This document shows positions 24,342-34,514 of a stretch of 64,000 bases of DNA, piece after piece. The stretch covers positions 248,001 through 312,000 of the forward strand of contig BROG01000072.1 in assembly GCA_030159075.1 (NCBI GenBank). The letters run 5' to 3'. How positions within the stretch are numbered: the stretch's first letter is position 1; every line of letters starts with the position of its first letter. The notes below the pieces were generated by a model, which was given only the letters and a program-made list of their open reading frames with translations, ran no database searches and was not told where the DNA came from. The DNA comes from Atrina japonica (taxonomy: Eukaryota; Mollusca; Bivalvia; Pterioida; Pinnidae). A program made the translations under genes and the position numbers.

Positions 24342-26376
24342 GTAGATTATACGTGAATAAGAACTATAACTGTGTCTAAATCATTTCTCGTTGAGTGTTT
24401 TTGATGTTTCAAATAATCAAACCAACACTTATGATATTTTGAAATTGACATTTATTTTATACAGAAATAATTTTAAAAAAAATAATAGATCTATATATCG
24501 GACTTATGATAAAATATTATAATACACAAATACAACATTAATCCATACAGACATAGAACAATAGCAAAACATACTAGTTATCTCTCTTACTATAAAAAAA
24601 CCTTTTCATTTCTATAATCATAACTATTGAAAATTAAATAATATCTCGGTTATTTATACATGATTGGACCAGACAATAATAAATTTCATATTATATTATG
24701 AAACAATTTTAATAAATATTATCCCCAAATTTGTTTATAGTATGATGTCATAATATTTATATAATTAAACCCGCCTGTGGAACAAAGTCCACATAGCCAG
24801 TGCTTATTCCTTAAGAAATACTGTGTCAGTGCTGGAAAGCCATTGATTCATAAGTTATAAATTTCAGAGATTATTGAAAATCAACATAAGGAAAATGTCT
24901 ATATTTTTATAGGCTTTTTTTTTTTTTTTTTTGATAAACAAACATAGTATACAAACTTCTGCTCTCATCTGTTGGATTTCTTATATCAAATAAAAAAGCT
25001 TTTTTCTTTTAAACTGAAATGTCATCAGCTGTATATGAAAAACCAGAAATCATAACCAATGCTATAGACTGATGCTAATGCATTGAGGGATTATGCTGTA
25101 AGGGTTCGAAGTCTCATCCAAAAGACATCTGACTTTCACTTCATATGCTAAATGAACATTCATTACCATTCTTAAAATATAAGGGTTGGTATGAAAAGGT
25201 ACTTGTGATTTCATTTGACACAGTAGACATGGCATTACTTAAAAAATATTTGGAGTATGAGTTTAGAAGGAAATGAGCAATTACAAAAAAAAATTGTAAC
25301 TGGAATTTCAGTCGCTTTACACTCATTTGGAGATAAAGACAAAACTGTTTCCTCTGTATACTATAAATGTTTACCCCTCTAGTCCAGTCATCAAATTGTT
25401 TTCATTTACGATGATACACATAATATGAGCAATATAATTTATGAACTTTCTCATTAATTCATGGCTTAAAGAAAAAATAATCACAGAAACATATAAATTT
25501 TATGAATTTTATTTCCATCAAAGAATTGGCTTAATTCATAAATCAGGATAGCATATCTCCTGCAACAATTAGTTCTACATGGATTAGATCTATGTGGTAT
25601 ATTTTACTATATTATAGTGGTATATGACAGGTTTGCTGCATGCAATTCATATATTTCATCACATTATATCAGTCCACAATTGCACATTGTAGCTATGTTG
25701 TTAGAGCATTATGCTTTGAATAGCTTTCTGCAGAGATTTGGTGGTCTCTTCCAGGGTAACATGCTTCTCTCCTTTATCAATTAAAACTGGACACCATCAT
25801 AAAACTGAAAAATTCTCTTGTGTTGCATAAAACACCAATGAAAAATCAAATATAGTTTACAATGAATCATTGTAAAGAAAAATTACAATAAATCATAATG
25901 TACAAATTCATTACCTCCCTTTGTTTAACTCCATTACAGGATGTTGGTACATTTTGTATGAAATACAATTTGAAACTGACTAAATCAAACTGCATGCTTC
26001 AAAAATTAATTTATAGAGTAATACACTACATGTATTACCAAGCATGACACCTGTAAAAAAAGCTGTCATTTCAACTTTTATACAAATTTTCATAACTTAA
26101 AAAGAAATAGAAATTCTTTGAACGAATAGTGAAAAAAAAAATTATCAGAAACTAATTATTAAAGAAATATATTTATAACATATCTTTATCAAAGTATTTA
26201 ATTTCTACTCATAACATTTAACAAAGATGTAATAGACAAATAGAGCAAATAAAATAGAAATGGTTAAATTTTTTTTTCAAAAGTTGGAATGACAGCTTTA
26301 ATTAATATTCACTGTGGTAATATTTGCAAATTTGGCTTTGTTAAAGACTCTCATTCATCTCTAAACTTTTTTTCAG
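24342..26376 (+). other. SWIM gene intron 1
   Basis: AT-rich intron with TTTTTTTCAG acceptor at 26376. It contains a degenerate SINE relic at about 25685-25845 and no exon. Confidence 0.65.
25685..25845 (+). mobile_element. Highly diverged SINE relic
   Basis: Retains TTAGAGCATTATGCTTTGAA from the head, GGTCTCTTCCAGGGTAACATGC and AATTAAAACTGGACACCATCAT from the body, and an end resembling TTGTGTTGCATAAAACACC. The order matches the copy at 6899 but the B box is lost. Confidence 0.6.
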
Positions 26377-26507
26377 GTTAATGATACCCTTATGTATATA
26401 AGGGCTTACTGCATGGCCTCATTTAAAAAACAGAAGTACCAAGTGTTCTTGTGTTTATACACACATGCAGAGCAACTAAGTTTTGCCTACTGCCAGTGTA
26501 CCATAGG
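26377..26507 (+). CDS. SWIM zinc-finger gene, exon 2
   Basis: 131 bp between a TTTTTTTCAG acceptor and a GG|GTAAAT donor. It encodes V-N-D-T-L-M-Y-I-R-A-Y-C-M-A-S-F-K then Y-C-Q-C, the C-x-C half of the SWIM zinc finger. The last codon is split (two bases) and completed by exon 3, giving a continuous C-x-C...C-x-H finger. Confidence 0.88.
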
Positions 26508-26757
26508 GTAAATAATAAATTTATATTGGAAATTTATATTCATGTATTCCGTTAAATGCAATATTTTTTTTTGATAAAGCAATATTACTGAACTGATACT
26601 TATAAAGCCAAAAGTAATAATAATTAATGTCTTGAAAAAATAAAAAAAAAACAAAACAAAACACAACAGATTTAATATTTTTAGTTAATCATAATTATGT
26701 TTACAATTTTACTTCAATACACATGTATTTTTATATTTTTTTAAACATGTATTTCAG

Positions 26758-27068
26758 GCTTGGCCAATCATGTAGTCATGTTGGTGCCTTGCTCTTTGCG
26801 CTACATGCACTAGGTAAAAGTGCATCCTTTCAAGGGGAGAGTTGTACGTCTCGGCCATGCCAGTGGAATGTGCCAAGGGCCTTAAAAGTAAAAGCCACTC
26901 CACTATCCGAGTGGAATCTCCGTAAACCAAGTGTGGCGAGCTGTTTAGATGGGGATTTTGTTAAGAAACCCTTGGAATTTGATCCTCGGCACCCATCCCA
27001 GAGAGATTTTGACGTAAATCATGGGCTTCAGTTTTTGCAGGAGCTTAAACAAGCATTACCTAACACAG
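26758..27068 (+). CDS. SWIM zinc-finger gene, exon 3
   Basis: 311 bp. It completes the SWIM finger with S-C-S-H-V-G-A-L-L-F-A-L and continues with C-T-S-R-P-C-Q-W-N-V-P-R and F-D-P-R-H-P-S-Q-R-D. These follow the SWIM motif in a large family of invertebrate proteins that often continue into a YqaJ-type exonuclease domain. The donor is ACAG|GTAAAA, phase 1. The SWIM finger is a zinc-binding module proposed to bind DNA or protein. Confidence 0.93.
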
Positions 27069-27214
27069 GTAAAAACACTGAAATGCTATATATTTTATCA
27101 TCAATTCATTATGCATGTTGACTCAAAAATAGCACTAATGTAATGTTATATTGATTTCTTATTTTCATTTCACAAAGGTTCCAAACAAGTTGTAAGTTTT
27201 GAATGTAATTATAG

Positions 27215-27337
27215 GCATGGCACAGCTGTGGAATATCCCAGATGTCACCCCAGATGCAGTCATGGAGGAAGTGGTGGAAACCTCCATAGATCCACAAGAG
27301 ATCAGTATGCAGTCGCTGGTATTTTGTGAAGAGAACT
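27215..27337 (+). CDS. SWIM zinc-finger gene, exon 4 (last seen)
   Basis: Begins after ATTATAG at 27214, continues the split codon of exon 3 in frame, and ends AACT|GTAAGT at 27338. It encodes G-M-A-Q-L-W-N-I-P-D-V-T-P and L-V-F-C-E-E-N, the usual linker before the catalytic domain in this family. No stop codon is reached. Further exons were looked for downstream and not found, so the gene may continue across or beyond the provirus, or be truncated. Confidence 0.82.
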
Positions 27338-28265
27338 GTAAGTAGAAAAAAACATTTTTTAAGCAGATTCACAATACTAGTTCATGTTTTACTATATCTG
27401 TTTTGTTGTATAAACTTGTCATTGTAACCTAATACTTTATATATTGGAAACTTGATAAAATTGCAATGACAAAGCACATATAAAAAACGCCCTTGGTAGG
27501 AACTCTTCATTTCTGGTAGGTAAAAAATGGCGTCTGCTTGGAGACGCTGTTAACCAGTTTCTAAAAATCCGGTGTGCGGTTAATAAGGACTTATTTGCCT
27601 TCGTACTATTTTTAAAAATTTTTTCATGGTGTGATATATGATCACAAATTTTGTTTTTGACATTCTCGATAAAAATGCAATATTCAACACGAACTTGACC
27701 CGGGACTGTTAGACGAAAGTTTTTTTGCTCATAGTATGTGTAAATTTGACCTATTTGTACTTACACATACGCATTACCATAAAAGCTCGCTTCGCGCCGC
27801 TCGAGCTGCGCTCGCTATAATAAGATCTACATTCTACACATAATTTTCTTAAACTGTAAAAGTTTCTTAAAAGTTTCACGGGATTTTCAAAGAATAATGT
27901 TATTTTTATTGGGGTACTCTAGGGCGTTAATTGACTGTGCAAGAAATGTGCCAGATCAATCTGAAGAATTTCCGCGCGTGACTTTTAATTTATTTTACGT
28001 CAGCAGTTTGTGAGCTCACACATACTGCTCCCTGTTTACGTTGACGTCTACGTGCCGCCATATTAGACGGTGAATATCCTATAGTAATACCCGTGTACTT
28101 TGAACTATCGACATATTTGAATTCACGGTTTTAGACAAACCATTCTTAAGCGATAAAACGTTCCGGAGGGTCGATTCAAACATTATTGACACAGACTGTT
28201 TATGTAGAAATTTATATTTAGTTTGGAGACAGGGTCAGTTTCAAATTCTTGACTTTTGAGCCATA
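27338..28265. other. Non-coding DNA after the last SWIM exon seen
   Basis: No exon recognised. Around 27480-28080 the sequence is locally richer in CpG (for example GCTCGCTTCGCGCCGCTCGA near 27785) with a GCCGCCATATT motif near 28055, but no linked ORF was seen. Confidence 0.4.
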
Positions 28266-28269
28266 CTAT

Positions 28270-29175
28270 AGTTTTGCTCGAGATAAATCTAGTTTTTCTC
28301 AGTTAAACCTAGTTTTTCTGAAGTTAAAGTGGGTTACGAGTTCCACCTAGTTATCTCTGTTAAACTAGTTTTTCTCGAGAAAAAATAGGTGTAACTAATT
28401 TTTGTGATTTTTGCGCAGTTAAACCTAGTTTTTCCCCAGTTAATGTGGGTAACTGAAAAAAATCTAGGTTTAACTGAAGAAAAACTAAGTTTAACTGAGA
28501 AAATCTAGGTTTAACTGATGAAGTGCGCCGAAATTACAAAAATGATTTAATCCTAGTTTTTCTCAGTTAAACCTAGTTTTTCTCCAGTAAAAGTGGGTTA
28601 CGAGTTCAACCTATTTTTTCTTCAGATAATCCTACTTTTTCTCGTAACCGACATATCTGAAGAAAAACTAGATTTAACAGAGAAAAACAAGATTTAAATG
28701 CGCCACAACCACATTAATGCGTATTAAGATATGATTTCGGCGCAGTTAATCCTAGTTTATCTTAGTTAAACCTAGTTTTTCTACAGTTTATGTGCGTTAC
28801 GAAAAAACTACGATTAACTCATTATCGTGACTTTGACGTGTTTTATCAGTTAAACCTAGTTTTCCACAGTTAAACTAGTTTGTCTCCAGTTAAAAATGGT
28901 ATCTCTGTAGCCAACATTAACTGGAGAAAAACTAGTTTAACTGCACCAAAATCACAAAAAATGAGTGAAATCTAGTTTGTCTCAAGAAAACCCTAGTTTA
29001 ACTGAGAAACACCGCGCCACAATAACAGGAATACTAGGCACAGTTAACCTAGTTTTTGTCCAGTTAATGACGGTTACAAGAAAACCTAGGATTAATTGGA
29101 GAAAGAGTAGGTTTAATTCATAACCCACATTAACTGGAGAAAAACTATGTTAAACTCATTAATGTGATTTGGCGT
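28270..29175. repeat. Palindromic GTTAAACCTAG array, copy B
   Basis: Longer version of the array at 20230. Many direct and inverted copies of the 20-bp module CAGTTAAACCTAGTTTTTCT are interspersed with GTTAATGTGGGTAAC and repeated AAATCACAAAAATGA-like links. No ORF and no clean outer TIR or TSD. Confidence 0.85.
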
Positions 29176-30617
29176 ACCATACTAACTAAATTATCTTCTA
29201 TATTGTTAGCAAAAAGCTTAAATAAAAGAGACGATATACGTTTGCCTTGTTTTAATCTCACATGACTGACAAATTAATCAGTCAATTTGCAATTACATTT
29301 CAATCAAATGTTTTTCTCAAATCAATAAAAACACAGAATAACCTCTTAAAAATATTACATATTTTAATATTTCAACATTAAAAATAACATCCACTGTACT
29401 TCCTTACCCTCTAGTTTTCTACATTATCAACATCAAATTTCATGGTTACAGGAACAACTATTCCAAGTGTCTATTTTGTAGGATAACTTCCACTTTTATA
29501 AATCACACTAAAGAGTTTAATGAAGAATGGCACAACATCTCAGGCATATCTATAAACTATTTTCCAAGTAGTTCATTGCCTCCAGGACTTTCCACTCCTC
29601 ATTATTTTTTAATTACAACGTGGACTTCAAACTCCGATATTTCAGAGTCTAATGATTATTCTGTCAATAATTCACTATTGCCTACTTCGAAATTATCAAT
29701 TATATCATTAACACAATTTACATCAAAAACAATTTTGAATTTCTCATAAACATCATTAATCAAGTAAGTTTTCAAGGTGTACAATATGTTAGCTTTTTGC
29801 TTAAAGGAGCATTATCTGTGCTTACCAAAACAAATTATTTCGATTTTTCTCCTTTTACTACTTGTATGTGATGTATTTGATCTATACATAGGCATATTAT
29901 GTAGACATTTTATTTTGTGAAAATAAGGTCAGGTTCAATGTAGTTTTCATACTGCTGGTACCGAAATACCAAGTACTAGGATTATTTATACCCTCAAACA
30001 GTCAACAGCAAAGACTCAGTGGTTATAAATATTATACATTATAATACAGGAGTTATAGTTTTGTAAAACATTAAGGCCAAAACAGTTGGTGAACCAAAAC
30101 TGGATGTTTCTGTAAAAAAAAAAAAACACAGCTTAACTACCACATGAAAAATCAAACCACCATGTATTTTCAAATAAAATTTCACAAACAAATTTCAGTT
30201 AATCGATTATAAAATCCAGTGAAGAAAATCTTTCAAGGATTTCCGGTTGTAAAGTTGAAACTTTGATTTCGTTTAAAGTGATTTGAATGAATATAATCTC
30301 AACTACTTCAAGCAATGTGAGTTGTTATTGACGGAAATTTTACATTATGATTTTATCTAAAATTATATCTCATGTACTTCAGAACGAAATCGTCCGGTGG
30401 TTAAAAGAACAAATACATGCGTATTATTAGAATAATTTACAAAATGTAACTGTCCTAACCATTAGTTTAAATCCGCTAATTAAAAAATATTTATTCATTA
30501 ATAATTATATGCGTATTAGAATGATTGAGTTTATTTGACAATAATTATCTGGAAAATGTCGTCAAACACAGCTCATATTGCTTTAAATGAAAAGTATTTA
30601 ATGTTAAATAGTGTTTT
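29176..30617. other. Intergenic or intronic DNA, nothing recognised
   Basis: AT-rich; no exon, RNA gene or tandem repeat could be supported. Confidence 0.45.
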
Positions 30618-31072
30618 AGGAAAAACACCAGCTTTGTTTACAACATGGGCGCAGACATTTTGAACACCCAGTGCGGAGGGTAAAATGAGCCCAGTGATCT
30701 GATTGGTCATTAAATGAAAAAATTAGTTTTGCCATTAATAAGTGAAATAAAGGTGATAAATAAGATACATGAATATTGGTAGTACTTTGGAAATTATAGG
30801 GTTGACGGTTGAAAATTGAAAGGGAGGGTCATATGAGAATAGATATTTTCCTTTGGTGCGGAATACTACGAGTTGTAAACAAGTGAAAAATTTGAAGTAA
30901 AAATGCAACGGCAACTTATACTTTTGATTGCAAATTTTGTTATCAGAAATATTGATCTTTCACCACAGGGTACTTATTTGACCCAGATATAATAAACATG
31001 GGAGTGACAGTGACCTGAAGTTTTGTAAATTAGCATTGAGGCCTATGGGAAAATATTTGGTGTGTCTGTCCT
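30618..31072 (+). mobile_element. MITE-like repeat 'R460', copy 2
   Basis: Same family and orientation as 19127 and 52517. It begins TTAGGAAAAACACCAGCTTT and ends TTGGTGTGTCTGTCCTA, giving an imperfect terminal inversion. It sits about 360 bp left of the provirus. Confidence 0.8.
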
Positions 31073-31436
31073 ATAGAGAAATTCACATTTGACACATGTA
31101 GGCTGGATGAAGCCTTAAAATAAGTAATTTCTCTAATTTTTATCACCTAAATTTGCAATTCATTCACTTTTACTCATACTTTTAAACATATTTTGAGGGT
31201 CTCTATGAAATGGGGCACCTGTTGGGGGTCCACAAGGTGCAAATTTAATAGGTGTGCTGCCTCTACACACATTATTATGCATTTGTTGCATATTGAGATC
31301 TCTTAGTTTTATCTGTATATTTTTTATATTACACCTAGAACTAATATTTTATCATTTATTGGTCAAAATTCCATCTGTACTTGGAAAATTCAAGTATACC
31401 CCCACCCTCTCCTACAAACATGCACATTTTCATTTG

Positions 31437-31729
31437 TGTGTGGTGTTATGCCGAAGCGACATCATGGATCAATTGTACCCACTAAAAACAGTTCTGGCTC
31501 TTTTTTTTCCCCCAATTCCATGGTCGAATCGTACCACTAAACTTCCCATGTTACCAGGATGAATTCGTACCTCGGAACTCGTAGACTTCCCGATAAACAC
31601 GAAATGCTAAAAAATAGTGTTTCTCCGCCAGAGCGCGACGAGTGTTTGTTCGAACGGCGAGAGATGGTTATTTAACAGTTTAATGGAAAAAATGAAAATG
31701 ACTTAAAGAAAATGTCGTGTATATAAAAA
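31437..31729 (+). repeat. Provirus left terminal inverted repeat
   Basis: Begins TGTGTGGTGTTATGCCGAAG and is matched by the reverse complement of 45787-46079 with only a few substitutions. The inner end holds TGACTTAAAG and TATATAAAA just before the first start codon, so the repeat appears to include the promoter of the terminal gene. Confidence 0.95.
31699..31708 (+). promoter_or_regulatory. TGACTTAAAG early-promoter-like motif (left TIR)
   Basis: TGACTTAAAG lies 20 bp before the start at 31729. It is repeated exactly in the right TIR. ATTACTTAAG occurs at 32133 and 32814, and TGACTTAAA at 33522, each 20-26 nt before a start codon. The common core is (T/A)(G/T)ACTTAA. Confidence 0.6.
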
Positions 31730-32076
31730 TGCTCATATTATTAGATAAAATGTTTAGCAAATGCGGAACCGAGCAATTGTTAATCGAAATACCCGGAGAC
31801 GAAATAACGTGTTTGATGTCTAAGTTGAAGGGTAGCGGTCTTTGTTCTAAGAAGGTCTTCCCCAATTCGATATTTTGTTCTAGTCATCATAAATACGTGA
31901 AAGCTCGCGGAGTTCACACGTTGAAGTTTTGCGAATCGTGCGAAAAGGTATTAGCGAGAAACAATAAACGTAGTATATGCCTTTCGTGCGATGAAGGAGG
32001 ACGACGGCGACTACACGATCTTTATATCGCTCGTAGAGGACCTCCTAAAGCACGCGGAAGACCCCGAAAGTACTAA
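31729..32076 (+). CDS. Viral Cys/His-rich small protein A
   Basis: An intact protein of about 115 aa. The central part has C-S-K-K-V-F-P-N-S-I-F-C-x2-H-H, then L-K-F-C-x2-C and later I-C-x2-C, so two zinc-binding clusters are likely. The C-terminus is very basic (P-P-K-A-R-G-R-P-R-K), including an AT-hook-like GRPRK. A second copy with the same spacing lies at 33551. The start was taken at 31729 because it follows the TIR TATATAAAA at the same distance as the terminal gene at the other end; 31750 is an alternative. Probably an early nucleic-acid-binding or regulatory protein; function unknown. Confidence 0.75.
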   Translation: MLILLDKMFSKCGTEQLLIEIPGDEITCLMSKLKGSGLCSKKVFPNSIFCSSHHKYVKARGVHTLKFCESCEKVLARNNKRSICLSCDEGGRRRLHDLYIARRGPPKARGRPRKY

Positions 32077-32132
32077 TTTATATTTATATATATACGCGCG
32101 GGTATTATATTGGTATAATATTTAAAATTGAA

Positions 32133-32142
32133 ATTACTTAAG
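32133..32142 (+). promoter_or_regulatory. ATTACTTAAG promoter-like motif
   Basis: Located 22 bp before the start at 32165. Same core as the TIR motif. Confidence 0.45.
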
Positions 32143-32164
32143 ATTTTTAGATGAGTAAGTAAAA

Positions 32165-32803
32165 ATGGAGCGTTGTAATGTAATTACTGCCGAGGAGTTT
32201 GAATTAAGTAAGTTGAGAATCAAAAGAGGATGTGGATCTTTCGCTACTGTACTCTATAAATACGACGGCTATATTTATGAACCTCTTAGACTAAGAACCC
32301 CAGTCTTATCATCGGGGGGAGTGAGGAATATAGCCGAGAGAGAATCTTATAGAGATTATAGTATTTCATTAGGTATTCATGCAGAGAAACATAAAAAATT
32401 TCTGCACGTTATGAAACAGATTGACAACTTTTTTTTAGACATGCATGTATTGAGCATGACTCTTCTTGTAGTAATTTCTTACGTCGGATTGACACTAAAA
32501 ATTATTATATTTTTCCCCGCCTTAAAATGTTGGGGGAAAGACTAAGCAAACCCATTTTTGAGATGGGAATGAAAGATCGTCCTGTTGATCCATTTAGTTA
32601 TCAAACAGTGCAAAGTTTGCTGTGTTTTAACATTTGAAGCGGTTTATTTGGGCAGTCCCCTTAAAGAGGTTAATTTTTTCACGGATCTTGTTTATATCGA
32701 GGACGCGGACGGAGAAGATGAAGACTTTCAGTTTGAAGATGATTATCAAGAATTTTGGTCTGATGATGAAGAAGAATACTTTCTTAGGCAATATAGACTC
32801 TAG
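32165..32803 (+). pseudogene. Broken copy of ssDNA-binding-like protein
   Basis: The first part has L-S-K-L-R-I, then P-L-R-L-R-T-P-V-L-S-S-G-G-V and Y-S-I-S-L-G, aligning with the intact protein at 32845. The middle is frameshifted and shortened after about residue 95. The end (near 32600-32803) recovers C-K-V-x3-L-T-F-x2-V-Y-L-G and an acidic tail in another frame. It is therefore a decayed tandem paralogue of the next gene. Confidence 0.75.
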
Positions 32804-32813
32804 TTCCATTGAA

Positions 32814-32823
32814 ATTACTTAAG
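32814..32823 (+). promoter_or_regulatory. ATTACTTAAG promoter-like motif
   Basis: Located 21 bp before the start at 32845, identical to the motif at 32133. Confidence 0.45.
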
Positions 32824-32844
32824 GAAAATATATGTGTAAATAAA

Positions 32845-33513
32845 ATGGCATGTAAAATTAGCGTCGATCAGTTTGACTTGAGCAAGTTGAGGCTCGTAAA
32901 ACCCCGTAAAGGTAAAATGGGTAGTTTTTTCGCCGATATAGTATATGAGTATCCGAACGATGTCTTTCAACCGCTTAGAATACAAACTCCCACGTTATTA
33001 TCGTATGGAGTAAATGATATGTATACACCTTATACGATATCACTAGCGTTTGATCGCGATGAAAAGTACAAGGAGGAACAAGATAAGTTTGAGTATGTCA
33101 TTCTAGAGATTGAACATTTTATTAGACGAGAACTCCAGAAACACATGGGCTTTTTTAAAGAGAATGGCAGAAAGAAGCCGATCGCAGTTGATGATCTTAC
33201 GCTCTTAAAAGCGGGGAAGAAGTATACCGTCATGTACGCAAAACTTAGAATGGACGAAGAGGAAATAAAAACCACGTTTATGAAACAAACGAAAGGAGGG
33301 GTGGTTGATTTAATCCCCTCAGATTACATAGGCAAAGCGTGCAAGGTTATTACGGTGTTAACATTTAGTTCTGTTTTCATCGGTCTTTCAAACGAATCCA
33401 TTAAACCGTCCGTGGGCGTTGTCGCTGTTAGGAGATTGGCTACGCTATGTTACCGATGTGATGAGATGGTGGACGAAATCTACTACGAGCCTAACTCGGA
33501 CGAGGACGAATAA
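32845..33513 (+). CDS. Predicted ssDNA-binding-like viral protein
   Basis: 222 aa, intact. Features are L-S-K-L-R-L near the N-terminus, P-L-R-I-Q-T-P-T-L-L-S-Y-G-V at about residues 45-58, Y-T-I-S-L-A-F-D-R-D after it, and an acidic C-terminus (S-D-E-D-E). The P-L-x-I-Q-T-P...Y-x-I-x-L pattern is shared with a family of predicted ssDNA-binding proteins in large eukaryotic DNA viruses; I am relying on recall for that link. The start at 32845 was preferred to upstream in-frame codons because it follows the ACTTAAG motif. An acidic tail is typical of viral SSBs. The likely role is in genome replication. Confidence 0.65.
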   Translation: MACKISVDQFDLSKLRLVKPRKGKMGSFFADIVYEYPNDVFQPLRIQTPTLLSYGVNDMYTPYTISLAFDRDEKYKEEQDKFEYVILEIEHFIRRELQKHMGFFKENGRKKPIAVDDLTLLKAGKKYTVMYAKLRMDEEEIKTTFMKQTKGGVVDLIPSDYIGKACKVITVLTFSSVFIGLSNESIKPSVGVVAVRRLATLCYRCDEMVDEIYYEPNSDEDE

Positions 33514-33521
33514 TACTTGAA

Positions 33522-33530
33522 TGACTTAAA
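33522..33530 (+). promoter_or_regulatory. TGACTTAAA promoter-like motif
   Basis: Located 20 bp before the start at 33551. Confidence 0.45.
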
Positions 33531-33550
33531 AAATTTTCTCTATTAAAAAA

Positions 33551-33840
33551 ATGTCTATCGTTAAAATGTTTCGTAGTATCGGCGTAGATCCCAACGACAA
33601 GACGACGTGTCAGATGCCCATACACACTAGAAGAATACGCGATTCTCCGTGTTCTCTGAAGACCGCTCCGGATTCGATCTTTTGTCCCGTTCATCATCGA
33701 TATATGAAAAAACGCGAATTTCGTTCTCTGAAATTTTGCGACTCGTGCGGAAGTCTGATTCCACTCGGTACGTCGTATGCGGTGCATGCGATAAGAGAAA
33801 ACAACGAAATCGTTATTATTATTATATAAAAAAGCACTAA
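33551..33840 (+). pseudogene. Viral Cys/His-rich small protein B (one frameshift)
   Basis: Paralogue of the protein at 31729. It shares S-P-C-S-x6-D-S-I-F-C-x2-H-H-R-Y and the following L-K-F-C-D-S-C. Near 33765 the reading frame must change to recover the final C-x2-C pair and basic tail seen in the other copy, so this copy has a single frameshift close to its end. The N-terminal three quarters are open. Confidence 0.7.
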
Positions 33841-33863
33841 TTTATATTTACAAAAAATATAAA

Positions 33864-34493
33864 TTATTCTATAAACTCATACCCCGTCGGTTGTTCCGTA
33901 CACAAAATTAATTTAGAATCCTTGTGCTGCGATAGCATGTCTTTCAGGGTTCGCCTGTCTTCCGTGACGACGTCGTTCTCGTCCAGACATTCGTTGTAGC
34001 TAAACTTGTCTTTGGTATAGAAGAGCGCGACCCACTTGACCTGCGTGCGGAAATCTTTGGACGCGCTATTATATCTTTGCGTCAATATCCACACGGATTG
34101 GTTGGCGTGTCTCCCCGAAAACGCCAACATGGACAAGGCGTCCGCTTTCTTTTTTATCTGCCTCGTGGCCGAACAGTCGTCTATGATGTACAACGTGGAC
34201 GTCCCCTTGTATTTGTCGTAAAAGAGTCGCAACATGTCCTGCAATTTCTCCTCCCCCGTTTTCGATGAAACGGGATTGACGATGACGACCCGTTTGTCTT
34301 TAGGATGTTTTACATCTTCGCCTATCCATTCTCTCGATTTATAGGCCTTGTTGAAATCGATCGAAGGGCACAAGATCACGATGTGCTCGAAGAAATCTTT
34401 GTATTCGTCTTCTAACAGATCGAGGACAAACTCCGTCTTCCCGCAACCGGTGGCACCCACGATCATGGCGGAATGAGGTTGTTGAATGTACAT
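33864..34493 (-). CDS. Genome-packaging ATPase (FtsK/HerA, A32-like)
   Basis: 209 aa, fully open. Walker A is G-A-T-G-C-G-K-T at residues 13-20. A hydrophobic strand ending in I-I-D-D near residue 103 is Walker B. T-Q-R-Y-N near 140 is a sensor-like motif. This is the short A32-like form typical of Polintons, adintoviruses and virophages. It would pump DNA into the capsid. It lies directly downstream of the major capsid gene on the same strand, a common pairing. This is one of the few late genes without a break. Confidence 0.95.
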   Translation of the reverse strand: MYIQQPHSAMIVGATGCGKTEFVLDLLEDEYKDFFEHIVILCPSIDFNKAYKSREWIGEDVKHPKDKRVVIVNPVSSKTGEEKLQDMLRLFYDKYKGTSTLYIIDDCSATRQIKKKADALSMLAFSGRHANQSVWILTQRYNSASKDFRTQVKWVALFYTKDKFSYNECLDENDVVTEDRRTLKDMLSQHKDSKLILCTEQPTGYEFIE

Positions 34494-34514
34494 TTTTTAA
34501 TGACTTCAATTTTT

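Noticed and set aside
27480..28080. A second promoter or gene start in the CpG-richer stretch after the SWIM exon
   Set aside because: No linked ORF or splice structure could be found; kept only as a note in the gap description.
34036..34268. Plus-strand ORFs opposite the packaging ATPase
   Set aside because: Antisense shadows; the minus-strand ATPase has full Walker motifs.
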